From NCBI GenBank assembly GCA_903918375.1, contig CAIXED010000009.1, positions 1 through 35,689 of the forward strand: a stretch of 35,689 bases of DNA, in the 5' to 3' direction. A program made the translations under genes and the position numbers. Position 1 is the stretch's first letter, and each line of letters starts with the position of its first letter. This document shows, one piece after another, positions 9,539-19,371 of this stretch. A model generated the notes under the pieces. That model saw only the letters and a program-made list of their open reading frames with translations. It was not told the DNA's origin and ran no database searches. The stretch comes from an uncultured Pseudomonadota bacterium. GTDB taxonomy: Bacteria; Pseudomonadota; Gammaproteobacteria; Methylococcales; Methylomonadaceae.

Positions 9539-11404
9539 ATGAAGTTTTTGGATCATTACAACGAAGAACTTAGACACCTGCGCGATTCGGGAGCCCGATT
9601 CGCTAAGGAACATCCACAGGTTGCATCCGAATTGGGCTTGCATCCTGATGCCGTCACCGACCCGTTTGTTGAGCGATTGTTAGAAGGCGTCGCTTATTTA
9701 ACCGCGCGTGTTCATACCCGATTAGATCGCGAATGTGCGGAATTTGCTCAGCAAACTTTAGCGCGTGTGGTGCCTTTATACATGAGCGCCACACCGTCGA
9801 TGACCAGCTTTGCCTTTCATCCTGACTTTAGTTCGCCCGAAGCACATCGCGGCACCACTATTCAGCGTGGCAGCATTATTAACGCTCGGATTCCCGGCCG
9901 TACTCAACCGGTGCAATTTAGCACCGCTCGCGATGTGACCTTGTTGCCATTGAAATTGGCCGATGTCGAATGTAACCGGAGTTTGTTGGATATTCCGGCT
10001 TCACTATCAAACAGTCTTGCCGCTGGACAAGCCGTGATTCGCCTGCGTTTCCAACTGGAAGGCACCACAACGGTTAATCAGTTAATTCAGCCTAAATCCC
10101 AACAAAACCAATTATTGCATTTGAGCTTGGCGGGGGATTTACCTAGAGCCTATCAATTGCATCGTACGTTCATGGTCGATACCCGCGCATGGTTTGCCGT
10201 GGTTCGCACCGATCAAGGCGAACAAGTGTTGAACTTGCCTTTGTCTGGTTTGCAAATGTCGGGGATTAAAGACCAGGAAGCCTTATTGCCACCTGATTTA
10301 GGTGGATTACCCGGCTTACGTTTATTGCGTGAATATTTTGCTCAACCCAGCAATTGCTTGGGCATGGAGTTAGATGTTTTAAACCAGATTGCCAAGCAAG
10401 CCCCTCATGCTCGCTCTTTCGATTTGTTGTTTTCATTGAAACGGCTACCCGTCGAATTAGTCGGTGACATAGACATTCAGCAATTCCGCTTGTTTGCGAC
10501 ACCGGTAATCAATTTGTATCCAAAACGCTTGGACCCTGTTGCCTATGACCATAGCAAAACCGAGCAATGGCTACCGGTTGATCGGATGCGACCTGAAAAC
10601 TATCACTTATGGCAATTAACCGAAGTATCGGTGGTTAAGCGTGATGGCCAGTTAATGAACGCTAGCCCAGTGTTAGAAACCGGTGGTTATGACGGTGAGC
10701 AAGCGCCATTGCGGTTTAGCCTGCAACGCGAAGTGGTCAGCTATGCCGAGGGTTCAAAAAACAATAACAGTGATCAATTAGCCAGTTATGACACGGTGAG
10801 TTTGTCGTCATCGGCTGATAGTGCATTACTTGAATCATTAAATACGATTTTAAGCAAAGGCTTGGTGAGTGATCGCGGTTGGCGCTTGCAAGCCTTGTTA
10901 GATGCCGATTTGCAATTAGCTGAAACTGGCGCAGTGAGTCGAATCGAATGCTTATTTATGCCAAGCATGGCCAGACGTAGTCCAACTGTGGAAGCCTGTT
11001 GGGATGCGGCTTCGCAATTAGGTCAGAACTTATTATCGATTGCTAACCAAAGCCGCCAAGACGTCACAGCTAGGCTGATGCAATTTGTCATGTTAGCCGC
11101 GCAAGCTGATAACGCTTTAGACAAACAACGCTTGGACAGTATTCGCAGTCTAAATTTAAAAGCCGGTTTTGCGAGAGCAGGGCGCTCAGTGCCGATGGCT
11201 TGGGTGAGAGCAACTCAGGTGCAGCTCGATGTCAGTGATTCCAGACATGCCGATAACGGTGGTTGGTTATTTGCCAGAATACTGGCACAAGCCTTGAGCC
11301 AGTCGGTGAATTTGAATGAAGGTATCGACGTCGAATTACTGCTAGATGGCCAATCGGTTAGTCGTCACAGCAACACTATTGATGCCGACGGAGTGTTGCG
11401 ATGA
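9539..11404 (+). CDS. tssF: T6SS baseplate protein TssF
   Basis: This 621-residue protein is a baseplate wedge component that, with TssG, forms the wedge around the spike. The N-terminus is diagnostic: a YNEELRHLRDSGARFAKEHP segment followed by DPFVERLLEGVAYLTARV and LDRE. Other landmarks are VVPLYMSATPSMTSFAF and HRGTTIQRGSIINAR. The length is typical. Its last codons overlap the tssG start by four bases (ATGA), so the two wedge partners are probably translationally coupled. Confidence 0.96.
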   Translation: MKFLDHYNEELRHLRDSGARFAKEHPQVASELGLHPDAVTDPFVERLLEGVAYLTARVHTRLDRECAEFAQQTLARVVPLYMSATPSMTSFAFHPDFSSPEAHRGTTIQRGSIINARIPGRTQPVQFSTARDVTLLPLKLADVECNRSLLDIPASLSNSLAAGQAVIRLRFQLEGTTTVNQLIQPKSQQNQLLHLSLAGDLPRAYQLHRTFMVDTRAWFAVVRTDQGEQVLNLPLSGLQMSGIKDQEALLPPDLGGLPGLRLLREYFAQPSNCLGMELDVLNQIAKQAPHARSFDLLFSLKRLPVELVGDIDIQQFRLFATPVINLYPKRLDPVAYDHSKTEQWLPVDRMRPENYHLWQLTEVSVVKRDGQLMNASPVLETGGYDGEQAPLRFSLQREVVSYAEGSKNNNSDQLASYDTVSLSSSADSALLESLNTILSKGLVSDRGWRLQALLDADLQLAETGAVSRIECLFMPSMARRSPTVEACWDAASQLGQNLLSIANQSRQDVTARLMQFVMLAAQADNALDKQRLDSIRSLNLKAGFARAGRSVPMAWVRATQVQLDVSDSRHADNGGWLFARILAQALSQSVNLNEGIDVELLLDGQSVSRHSNTIDADGVLR

Positions 11405-12390
11405 GTGTCGCTCAGTTGCAACGCTTATCGGCTGATAAGTCTTTTTTTGAATTGATGCGGCATGTTGAGCTGTTGAGTCATCAATTTGATACTGAAAAAA
11501 CCGTCAAAGCCAGCAAGCGTAGTCGTAGCTATCAGCGCAGACCTTCATGGCTGAAACTGGAACAAGAAGCCAAACTCAGTTTCGCGGCCAGTGAAGTGTC
11601 AGCGGTTAATTTGGTTTACCCCGATTTTGGTGATGATGATCAATTTGAGCTGCAAGTAGCTTATCGGCATTTTGGTTTGTTCGCGCCTTATGGCCCATTG
11701 CCGATTCATATCACCGAACATGGCTTGCATGAAAAAAGCTTTGTGAGCTTTTTAAACATGCTGTCGGCTAATTTAACTTGGTTGCACTATAGCGCATGGT
11801 CAGCAATGCACCCGGTACTGGCTTCCGAGCGGGTGAATAATGCGTTTTTAAAACGCGTTACCTCGTTAGCCAACGCGGTTAGCCTGCCACAAAGTTTGGC
11901 TGCTGATGATAGACATGCCCAAGCCTGCCGACGTAGTTTTCCGGGCTTGTATTTGTCACGACAACGTCCGCTACCAGCCTTGCAACGTTTGTTGCAAAAC
12001 TACTTTGCTATCAATTTACAAGTCAAACCTCGCAGTGGTCGCTGGATTCCAGTGCCAACCACCGATAGTAATCAAAAGCAATTAGGCCAATGGCGTTTGG
12101 GCTCTCGCGTTTGGGATGCTCAATTAGCGCTGGATGTCCTGATAGGGCCGATTGATGCTAGCGAATTTAAAAATTGGCAAAAACGTGCCAAAGCGATTAG
12201 AGCCTTAGTCGCTGTGGTTAATGATTATGCCGAAGGTCAGATTCAACCGGTGGTGAAAGTGTTGGTGAAAACCAGACCAGAACTCGCAGGTCGAATTGGC
12301 AACATGCAAATCGGTGTCGATAGCTGGTTGCATCCTGATTATCAAATTAAAACTTTGACCGTCCATGAACCATTTCAAGAGTCTTTATGA
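11401..12390 (+). CDS. tssG: T6SS baseplate protein TssG
   Basis: This 329-residue protein is the partner of TssF in the baseplate wedge. Typical features are FFELMRHVELL near the N-terminus, the VNLVYPDFGDDDQFELQV segment, the LFAPYGPLPIHITEH motif and the C-terminal YQIKTLTVHE. The centre has the usual RRSFPGLYLSRQRPLPALQR segment. It overlaps tssF at its start and clpV at its stop, each by four bases (ATGA). Identification rests on both the motifs and the position. Confidence 0.94.
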   Translation: MSVAQLQRLSADKSFFELMRHVELLSHQFDTEKTVKASKRSRSYQRRPSWLKLEQEAKLSFAASEVSAVNLVYPDFGDDDQFELQVAYRHFGLFAPYGPLPIHITEHGLHEKSFVSFLNMLSANLTWLHYSAWSAMHPVLASERVNNAFLKRVTSLANAVSLPQSLAADDRHAQACRRSFPGLYLSRQRPLPALQRLLQNYFAINLQVKPRSGRWIPVPTTDSNQKQLGQWRLGSRVWDAQLALDVLIGPIDASEFKNWQKRAKAIRALVAVVNDYAEGQIQPVVKVLVKTRPELAGRIGNMQIGVDSWLHPDYQIKTLTVHEPFQESL

Positions 12391-15017
12391 ATAGAGAACG
12401 TTTATTTGCTCGCTTAGGCCAAACGCCATACTCGACATTAATTGATGCCACTGCACTAGGTCGGTCGCGACGCCATGCGTTTGTTGATCTGGATCATTGG
12501 GCGTTGAGTTTATTACGCCATAGCACTAGCGATATTGCTTTGTTGCTATCGGAATTGGGTTGCAATTTATCAGTTGTTCAACATCGTATCGAAAACAGTT
12601 TAAGTCGGGTCAGAGAGTCGGGCGATTCTTTGCGGGATTTATCACCGGTTTTAGAGCGCAGCGTGGCGCCGGCGATTACTTGGAGTCAGGTAGTAGCACC
12701 GGCTGCCAAAGTGCGTTCTGGACATTTATTACTGGCTTGGTTAGATGACGATTCCACTCGTCGCTGGTTTCACCAATTGGATTCAGCGGTACTGGCTGGG
12801 ATTAATGTTGACCAAATCATTGAGCGTTATGAAAGTTTAGCCGCGCAATGGCCTGAGGCTAATGAAGCCGCGTTAACCACTTCTGTGGCTAGCGCCAGTA
12901 TTACCGAGCAAGGCGATCAGTCATCAGCGCTGGCTAATTGGGCAACCTGTTTAAGCGATCAAGTCAAACGTGGCGAACTCGATCCGGTGGTGGGGCGTGA
13001 TGATGAATTACGTTCGGTGATCGATATTTTGCTACGCAGACGGCAGAACAATCCGATTTTGGTCGGTGAGGCTGGGGTGGGTAAAACCGCGGTGGTTGAA
13101 GCCTTGGCGCAAAGAATTGAAGCGGGCTTGGTGCCAGCGGGATTAAGTCAGGCCAAAGTCTGGGCTTTAGATATTACTCGTTTACAAGCCGGTGCGAGTG
13201 CGCGCGGCGAGTTTGAACAAAGATTGCGTTCAGTGATGGATGCGGTGATTGCTTCGCCTGATCCGATTATTTTGTTCTGTGACGAAGCTCATACCTTGAT
13301 TGGTGCCGGTGGCAGTGCCGGAACTGGTGACGCGGTGAATTTAATTAAACCGATGTTGGCGCGTGGTCAATTGCGAATGGTCGCCGCAACCACTTGGTCG
13401 GAATACAAACAGTTTATTGAGCCAGATGCTGCTTTAACCCGTCGTTTTCAATCGGTTGCGATTGATGAGCCAGATGATAATCGTGCCTTGTCTATGCTGC
13501 GAGTGATTGCACCCAAGTTTGCTAAACATCATGGCGTTCATATTTCCGATACCGCATTAGCCGCAGCGGTGAGTTTGTCGCGTCGGCATTTACCGGGTCG
13601 GCAGTTGCCTGATAAAGCGATTAGTTTGCTGGATACCGCTTGTGCACGAGTAGCCATGAGCCAAAGTACCGCACCTAGCGAATTAGAACGCTTGGGACAG
13701 CAAATTTTGACAGTCGATCAAGCCTTGCATTGGCGAGCTAATGATAGACGTATGGGCTTATCGGTGCCTGATGATGAAGATTTGCAACAACAACGCCTAG
13801 ATTTAAACCAGCAAGTGTTAGCCGTTGAAGCAACGGTGGAAAAACAGCGCTTACAGGTTAATCAATGGTTAGCCGATTTTGCTAGAGCCAATAACAGCGG
13901 TGATCAACAAGATTTTATCGACTTAACCCCGTTTGATACCGATAACACGATGCAATGGGTGAAACCTTGGGTGGATGAACAAGCGATTGCTGAAGTGCTG
14001 TCTGATTGGACTGGCGTACCTAGTACCCAGCTTGATAACGATGACGCCCAGCGGATTGTGGCTTTAGAGTCGGAATTACAAGCGCGAATTTATGGACAAG
14101 CTGATGCCTTACATGCCATTGCTAAAACCTTGCAAGTTTCGCGTGCCGGCTTAAATGAGCCGCATCGGCCTTTAGGGGTTTTGATGTTAGCAGGCCCAAC
14201 GGGGACGGGTAAAAGTCAAACCGCTGCGGCTTTGTCTGAATTATTGTTTGGCGGTGCAGCGAATTTGATTCAGTTCAATATGAATGAATTCCATGAAGCC
14301 CATACCGTTTCAACTTTAAAAGGCGCGCCTCCTGGCTATGTTGGCTACGGTAAAGGCGGGCGGATGACTGAAGCCGTCAGACAAAGACCTTACTCGGTTT
14401 TGTTGTTAGATGAATTTGACCGTGCCCATAGCGATATTCACGAAATTTTTTATCAAGCTTTTGACCAAGGCTGGATGGAAGATGGCGAAGGGCGCCGGAT
14501 TAGTTTCCGCAATTGCTTGATTTTGTTAACCAGTAATTTGGGTGATGCCGAAATTGAAGCAGCTTGCTTAGCGAATCCAGAGATTACTCAAGGCCGCTTG
14601 GAAGTCTTGACGCGTGAACGTCTGCAAAGCCGTTTTGCACCGGCTTTATTGGCGCGGATGCAAATTGTGCCATTCAGACCGTTAGATATTCCGGCACTAA
14701 GCCATATCGCGCTACAAGCGATTGCCGAGCTAAGTCAGCGCTTGGCTGATAACGGCACGACTTTGCAAGTGGATGACAATGTTGCCGAGTGGATTGCGAA
14801 TGCGGTGGCTAAACATCCGGCCAGTGGTCGTGCGATTCGCGACATGCTGCGTCAACAAGTGGTACCGGCAATTGCTCAAGCGGTGCTGAATGCTAGAGCG
14901 GCTGGTGAGAGTTTACCGATTGTCAGAGTGTCAGCGGATCAAACCCTGTTCTTGTCTTTTGGTGAAGACATTTCTATTGATACTGACGATCAAACCACGG
15001 AGGCCGTATGCGCTTAA
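12387..15017 (+). CDS. clpV: T6SS sheath-disassembly AAA+ ATPase ClpV (TssH)
   Basis: This 876-residue Hsp100/ClpB-like ATPase recycles contracted TssBC sheath. It has an N-terminal Clp-N domain (about 1-160) and two AAA+ modules. The first has Walker A GEAGVGKT at residues 227-234 and Walker B ILFCDEAH near 295-301. The second has Walker A GPTGTGKS at 603-610 and Walker [10 protein letters not shown] near 670-678, plus the pore-loop context [13 protein letters not shown]. The middle coiled-coil region (about 430-510) is shorter than in ClpB, as expected for ClpV. Both nucleotide-binding sites look intact. It overlaps tssG by 4 bases and vgrG by 10 bases. Confidence 0.97.
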   Translation: MNRERLFARLGQTPYSTLIDATALGRSRRHAFVDLDHWALSLLRHSTSDIALLLSELGCNLSVVQHRIENSLSRVRESGDSLRDLSPVLERSVAPAITWSQVVAPAAKVRSGHLLLAWLDDDSTRRWFHQLDSAVLAGINVDQIIERYESLAAQWPEANEAALTTSVASASITEQGDQSSALANWATCLSDQVKRGELDPVVGRDDELRSVIDILLRRRQNNPILVGEAGVGKTAVVEALAQRIEAGLVPAGLSQAKVWALDITRLQAGASARGEFEQRLRSVMDAVIASPDPIILFCDEAHTLIGAGGSAGTGDAVNLIKPMLARGQLRMVAATTWSEYKQFIEPDAALTRRFQSVAIDEPDDNRALSMLRVIAPKFAKHHGVHISDTALAAAVSLSRRHLPGRQLPDKAISLLDTACARVAMSQSTAPSELERLGQQILTVDQALHWRANDRRMGLSVPDDEDLQQQRLDLNQQVLAVEATVEKQRLQVNQWLADFARANNSGDQQDFIDLTPFDTDNTMQWVKPWVDEQAIAEVLSDWTGVPSTQLDNDDAQRIVALESELQARIYGQADALHAIAKTLQVSRAGLNEPHRPLGVLMLAGPTGTGKSQTAAALSELLFGGAANLIQFNMNEFHEAHTVSTLKGAPPGYVGYGKGGRMTEAVRQRPYSVLLLDEFDRAHSDIHEIFYQAFDQGWMEDGEGRRISFRNCLILLTSNLGDAEIEAACLANPEITQGRLEVLTRERLQSRFAPALLARMQIVPFRPLDIPALSHIALQAIAELSQRLADNGTTLQVDDNVAEWIANAVAKHPASGRAIRDMLRQQVVPAIAQAVLNARAAGESLPIVRVSADQTLFLSFGEDISIDTDDQTTEAVCA

Positions 15018-17146
15018 TTCAATTGCGTAGCGCCTTGCTTGATCAAGATTGCATCGCGTTAAGTTTAAAAGCACAGGAAAAATTTTCGCAAGAGCCTAGT
15101 TATCAACTAGAGCTAGTTTCACCTAATCCTGATTTGGATTTAGATGGCTTATTAGGCGACACGGTTTCTATTGATATTGATTTGGGTGAAGGTCTGATTA
15201 GAACCTTTCATACCCATGTTTTTGCGGGTTATGACAGTGGACAAATGGGTGAAAAATATACCTATTCACTGGACTTATCGAGCTGGCTATCGTTTCTAGG
15301 TGAAAATCAAAATTGTCGAGTGTTTCAAAATTTGACCGTGCCGCAAATTGTTGAGCAGGTATTTGTTAATCATCACCGCACCGATTATCGCTTTGACTTA
15401 CAGCAAAATTATGATTCGCGCGAATACTGCGTCCAGTATCGTGAAACTGATTTGCAGTTTATCAAGCGCCTGTTAGAAGACGAGGGTATCTATTTTTGGG
15501 TCGAACATGAAGCCGAGCGTCACGTTGTGGTTTTATCCGATGCCCAACGATTTGATGACCTTGAAGAGCCTTATAGCACTATGCGATTTTTACCCGATGG
15601 TGAAGAAAATCGCGCGATACCAGGTCGCGAAGGTATTCAGCGTTTACAACGTACTCGGCGGATTAGACCGAATAACGTCGCTTTGCGGGACTTTGACTAC
15701 CATGTGCCGAGTAATCGACTCGATAGTGATGCTCAAGTCGCGCAACAAACATTGGCTGGCATTACCTTAGAACATTACGATTATGCCGCCGGCTATCGTG
15801 ACACTGCGCGTGGCGAATGGTTAGCTCGCTTACGTTTGGAGGCTTATCAAGCCGAATCGCATCTTTTACAAGGTCAAAGTAATGCTCGTGGTTTAACCAC
15901 AGGTAAAGCCTTTACTTTGGAAGGCCATCCCGATCAGAACCGTAATCGTCGCTTTTTTGTCGTTGCGAGTGAATTGGCGTTTATTCAAGATGGCCCAGAT
16001 AGTACCTCGTTACAAGGGCTGAATGTTGTTTGTAGCTTTTTAGCATTAGCCGATGACCAAATATTTCATCCGCTCTGCGTCACGCCAAAGCCGATAGTCG
16101 CTGGTATTCACAGCGCGACCGTGGTTGGGCCTACCGATTCCGAAGTTCATACCGATAAACTGGGTCGAATTCGGGTGCATTTTCATTGGGATAGATACAA
16201 AACCGTTGAAGAAGATGCCTCTTGCTGGATTCGCGTATCACAAGCTTGGGCGGGGAAAGGCTGGGGTGTGATTGCCATGCCAAGAGTTGGTCAGGAAGTG
16301 TTGATTACCTATGTTGATGGTGATTTGGATCGTCCCTTGGTCACCGGCATCGTCTATAACGGTGACAATCCAACCCCTTATGATTTACCTAAAGAGATTC
16401 GTTATACCGGTATCGTCTCGCGTTCGCTTAGACACGGTCAGTATTACCACGCTAGTCAATTAACCTTTGATGATACCAGAGGGGCTGAGCGGGTGATGCT
16501 GCATGCAGAACGGGATTTACAAAGCACCGTTGAACGTAATAGCTCTATCTCGGTTGCCCAAGATCTTAATACCAAGGTTGCTGCCACTACCACCACAACC
16601 ACCAAAAATGCCGTTACCTATATCGCTGTTGACATTAAACACATCGGTTTGGCGATTGCCTATCGTGATGTCGCGATGACATTTAACGGTATCAATATGA
16701 CTCAAAACGGTATGAATACAACCCATAACGGTATCAATACTACTTTCAATGGTGTTAATACGACGTTTAATGGTGTCAACAGTACCTTCAACGGCATCAA
16801 TACCACTTTTAACGGTGTTAACACCACTTTTAATGGTGTTGCGACAACGATTACTGGGGCTGCGACTAATGTGGTTGGGGTTAATACCACGATGATTGGT
16901 GTCAACACCACAATGGTTGGTGTCAACACGACGACGATTGGGGTTACTACAAATATAACGGGAGTATCTACCGCTACTACCGGAACTGCCACCGCTACCT
17001 TTGGTATGCGAAATACGACAGTGGGTACAGATATGAGTACTCGTGCATTAGTTATTCAAAATATTGGTACAGAAATTAAAAACATTAATACAGAAATTAA
17101 AAACGGCAAGCTAAAAATGCAAAATGGATTGGAAATTAAAAAGTAA
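15008..17146 (+). CDS. vgrG: T6SS spike protein VgrG (TssI) with heptad-repeat extension
   Basis: This 712-residue protein forms the trimeric membrane-piercing spike. Residues ~1-360 form the gp27-like region ([11 protein letters not shown], the LLEDEGIYFWVEHE segment, then YQAESHLLQGQSNARGL). The gp5-like OB-fold follows from about residue 370 (DKLGRIRVHFHWDR, SCWIRVSQAWAGKGWG, PRVGQEVLITYVDGDLDRP). From residue 560 a regular seven-residue repeat of the type NGVNTTF runs for 16-17 copies (16685-17020). A short charged tail follows in which TEIKN occurs twice. No enzymatic C-terminal domain is present, so it is not an obvious evolved VgrG. It overlaps clpV by 10 bases and is followed 5 bases later by the DUF2169 gene, its likely accessory. 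Confidence 0.96.
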   Translation: MRLIQLRSALLDQDCIALSLKAQEKFSQEPSYQLELVSPNPDLDLDGLLGDTVSIDIDLGEGLIRTFHTHVFAGYDSGQMGEKYTYSLDLSSWLSFLGENQNCRVFQNLTVPQIVEQVFVNHHRTDYRFDLQQNYDSREYCVQYRETDLQFIKRLLEDEGIYFWVEHEAERHVVVLSDAQRFDDLEEPYSTMRFLPDGEENRAIPGREGIQRLQRTRRIRPNNVALRDFDYHVPSNRLDSDAQVAQQTLAGITLEHYDYAAGYRDTARGEWLARLRLEAYQAESHLLQGQSNARGLTTGKAFTLEGHPDQNRNRRFFVVASELAFIQDGPDSTSLQGLNVVCSFLALADDQIFHPLCVTPKPIVAGIHSATVVGPTDSEVHTDKLGRIRVHFHWDRYKTVEEDASCWIRVSQAWAGKGWGVIAMPRVGQEVLITYVDGDLDRPLVTGIVYNGDNPTPYDLPKEIRYTGIVSRSLRHGQYYHASQLTFDDTRGAERVMLHAERDLQSTVERNSSISVAQDLNTKVAATTTTTTKNAVTYIAVDIKHIGLAIAYRDVAMTFNGINMTQNGMNTTHNGINTTFNGVNTTFNGVNSTFNGINTTFNGVNTTFNGVATTITGAATNVVGVNTTMIGVNTTMVGVNTTTIGVTTNITGVSTATTGTATATFGMRNTTVGTDMSTRALVIQNIGTEIKNINTEIKNGKLKMQNGLEIKK
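16685..17020 (+). repeat. 21-bp / heptapeptide repeat array in vgrG
   Basis: Sixteen consecutive heptads can be read: NGINMTQ, NGMNTTH, NGINTTF, NGVNTTF and so on to VGVNTTT, TGTATAT and FGMRNTT, with one more degenerate unit after them. Gly is fixed at position 2, a hydrophobic residue is usual at 3, and Thr-Thr or Asn-Thr is usual at 5-6. The DNA is degenerate between copies, so this is an old coding repeat rather than a fresh duplication. It probably forms the needle-like beta-helix below the OB-fold. Confidence 0.9.
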
Positions 17147-17151
17147 TCGTT

Positions 17152-19371
17152 ATGCGAACAGTTAAGCCTGAAACATTAATTATTCAAAACGCTGCTACGC
17201 AAATTGGCCAACAAGCCTTTTTGGGTATTAGTGTTGGTGTTGGTTTTCGTTTAGATGATCCACGAATAATTTTAAATGAGTTATCGGTTTGGGATGCTTT
17301 ACAAAAAGCCCCACTATCGGTTGCATTGAATGAACTAGCGATGCCTAAGCGTCATGCTGAATGGTTGTTGGCAGGGCATACAAAAAGCCAATTACCCTTT
17401 GATCGTCGCGAGCAGGCTATTGAATGGTCTTGTAGTGCAGAGCTTGCGGGCGTGCAAAAACGGCTTAATTGTCGTATGCCATTGTCAGCGCTTGAGTATG
17501 AACAAGGTTTTGCCAAATTAGCTATCAATCATCGACATGCGGCTCAAGGTGATAATCAACAAAACCCGCTAGGGATTGAATCTAATCAACCGGTTTTATT
17601 GCAGAGAATTGAGGGAAATCAGCAATTCCCTTATCCACTGTCCAGTATGGAAGCTATTGATGTGACTTGGTCAGAGCGGCATCAGTGGATGCCCGTGTTT
17701 GCTGAAACAGTAGAAGAAATAGCAAACAACGGTTCCCACATGGGCTGGCCAGACAATCTGGATTTGCGATATTTCCAGCAAGCAGCGCCGGATCAGTGGC
17801 TTAACGATGCAGTTTGGCCGACTGGAGCGGCTTATTGCTTGCAAGGTTTTGGTGCTGATGGGCGGGGCTTTAGCAATCAGCTACCTAGCTTGCAAGTGCA
17901 GATGTTGATCAGAAAACACGGCAGTGCTGACTTGCTACCTTTGGCTTTAGCACAACAAACTGTTTGGTTTTTACCTGACCAAGGGATCGGCGTTATGTGG
18001 TGGCATGGCAAAGCGGAACGTGACAATCCGCTAGATGATAATTTGGATATTGTCGTTGCGGCATTAAAAGATTGCCATCAAGCGATCGATATTGATGGCA
18101 TTAATGAATTAGTTGTTAAACGCTTCGATGATGACGCGCTAGATTTGGACGCTATCGCTAACCTTAAATTGCTACCTGATATAAGTGCGGGTTGGACTTG
18201 GGAGTTAATCAAAGATGTTGCCGAACGCTCGCCTGATTTACCACCTTTCAGTTATCAACAATTACGAGAACGTGTTGAACAACAAAATTTGGAAATTAGC
18301 CAAACCAAGGCTGAGTATGAAAAATTTAGTGCGAATCAGCTTGCCCCGCAATTGCCAGTGTTACCAGAGCCGCCAACAAGCGATGGTCAATGGCGTCAGA
18401 CCTTTATTACAGCAGAACCGAAATTAATCGAAAACCTCACGATTCGCGGTGAAGATTTAAGCAGTTTGGCGTTGAAAGATTGGCAGTTTAAACAAGTGCG
18501 ATTTGAGCAATGCCAACTAGATCGTAGTCATTGGCAAGCTTGTCAGTTTGAGGATGTTACCTTTAACGATTGCAGTTTGATTGATTCGCAATGGGTTGAT
18601 TTAACTTGGGTTAAAGGGACTGTCAATCGTAGCAATTTGGAACGCAGTTTTTGGGATAACTGCAATTGGTCTGACCTATATATCCAAGCTTGCTCACTAA
18701 CCGCTTTCGGTGCTTGTGGTGGGCAGTGGGAAAAGATCGTTGTTGAAGAGAGTCATGGTAATGAAGGTTATTGTGAAAATCTCGAATGGAATGATGTCAC
18801 TTTTATCAAGATGAATGCGATTAATTGGCGATGGCAGGCTTTAATTGCTGAAAGCTTAGCGGTTATCGATTCTCAGCTAATGGCTATGAAACTGAATCGT
18901 TGTCGATTGGATAAAGCCAGTTTTACCGATTCAGATTTATCACAAAGTAGCTGGCAAAGTTGCCGTACCCAAGGTTTGGTGATGGCCTTAAATACCCGAT
19001 TAGTGGCTGCTACATTTGACAATTGTTTGTTGTCTACCAGCTCGATGATTAAGGTGATAGCGGATCAAATAACCATGCGTTTTTGCAGTTTGACGGAATT
19101 TAATGCTCAAGGCATTCAAGCGTCTGGTTCGGATTGGTTTAAATCAGTTTTGAATGGCGCTCAGCTGATGCAAGCAAATTTTAGTCATGCAGTGTTCGAA
19201 TCGAGTTCATTGAAAGAATCTCTGCTCTATAACGCTGATTTCCGAAATAGTTGGGTTCATAACTGTAATTTAATTAAAGTTCAAGCTTCATGGATCCATC
19301 AAACTAATTCAGCAGATTGGCATGGCAACTTAGAATCTGGGCGAGTTGATTTGCCAAGGAGACAGGCATGA
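17152..19371 (+). CDS. DUF2169 T6SS accessory protein fused to pentapeptide repeats
   Basis: This is a 739-residue protein. The N-terminal ~330 residues match the DUF2169 family (MRTVKPETLIIQN, RHAEWLLAGH, the WFLPDQGIGVMWWHG segment). DUF2169 proteins are encoded beside VgrG and PAAR-like genes and are thought to help load cargo on the spike. A charged linker (about 340-420) is followed from about 425 to the end by degenerate pentapeptide repeats rich in Cys, Trp, Asn and Ser (for example QVRFEQCQLDRSHWQACQFE). These predict a right-handed quadrilateral beta-helix. The gene lies 5 bases after vgrG and overlaps the next gene by 4 bases. Family assignment is firm; the exact role is inferred from context. 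Confidence 0.88.
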   Translation: MRTVKPETLIIQNAATQIGQQAFLGISVGVGFRLDDPRIILNELSVWDALQKAPLSVALNELAMPKRHAEWLLAGHTKSQLPFDRREQAIEWSCSAELAGVQKRLNCRMPLSALEYEQGFAKLAINHRHAAQGDNQQNPLGIESNQPVLLQRIEGNQQFPYPLSSMEAIDVTWSERHQWMPVFAETVEEIANNGSHMGWPDNLDLRYFQQAAPDQWLNDAVWPTGAAYCLQGFGADGRGFSNQLPSLQVQMLIRKHGSADLLPLALAQQTVWFLPDQGIGVMWWHGKAERDNPLDDNLDIVVAALKDCHQAIDIDGINELVVKRFDDDALDLDAIANLKLLPDISAGWTWELIKDVAERSPDLPPFSYQQLRERVEQQNLEISQTKAEYEKFSANQLAPQLPVLPEPPTSDGQWRQTFITAEPKLIENLTIRGEDLSSLALKDWQFKQVRFEQCQLDRSHWQACQFEDVTFNDCSLIDSQWVDLTWVKGTVNRSNLERSFWDNCNWSDLYIQACSLTAFGACGGQWEKIVVEESHGNEGYCENLEWNDVTFIKMNAINWRWQALIAESLAVIDSQLMAMKLNRCRLDKASFTDSDLSQSSWQSCRTQGLVMALNTRLVAATFDNCLLSTSSMIKVIADQITMRFCSLTEFNAQGIQASGSDWFKSVLNGAQLMQANFSHAVFESSSLKESLLYNADFRNSWVHNCNLIKVQASWIHQTNSADWHGNLESGRVDLPRRQA

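Noticed and set aside
16685-17020. CRISPR array or DNA satellite
   Set aside because: The 21-bp periodicity has no spacers, stays in frame and encodes a heptapeptide repeat in VgrG.
15008-17146. VgrG as an evolved toxin-bearing spike
   Set aside because: Everything after the OB-fold is heptad repeat and a short charged tail, leaving no room for an enzymatic domain.
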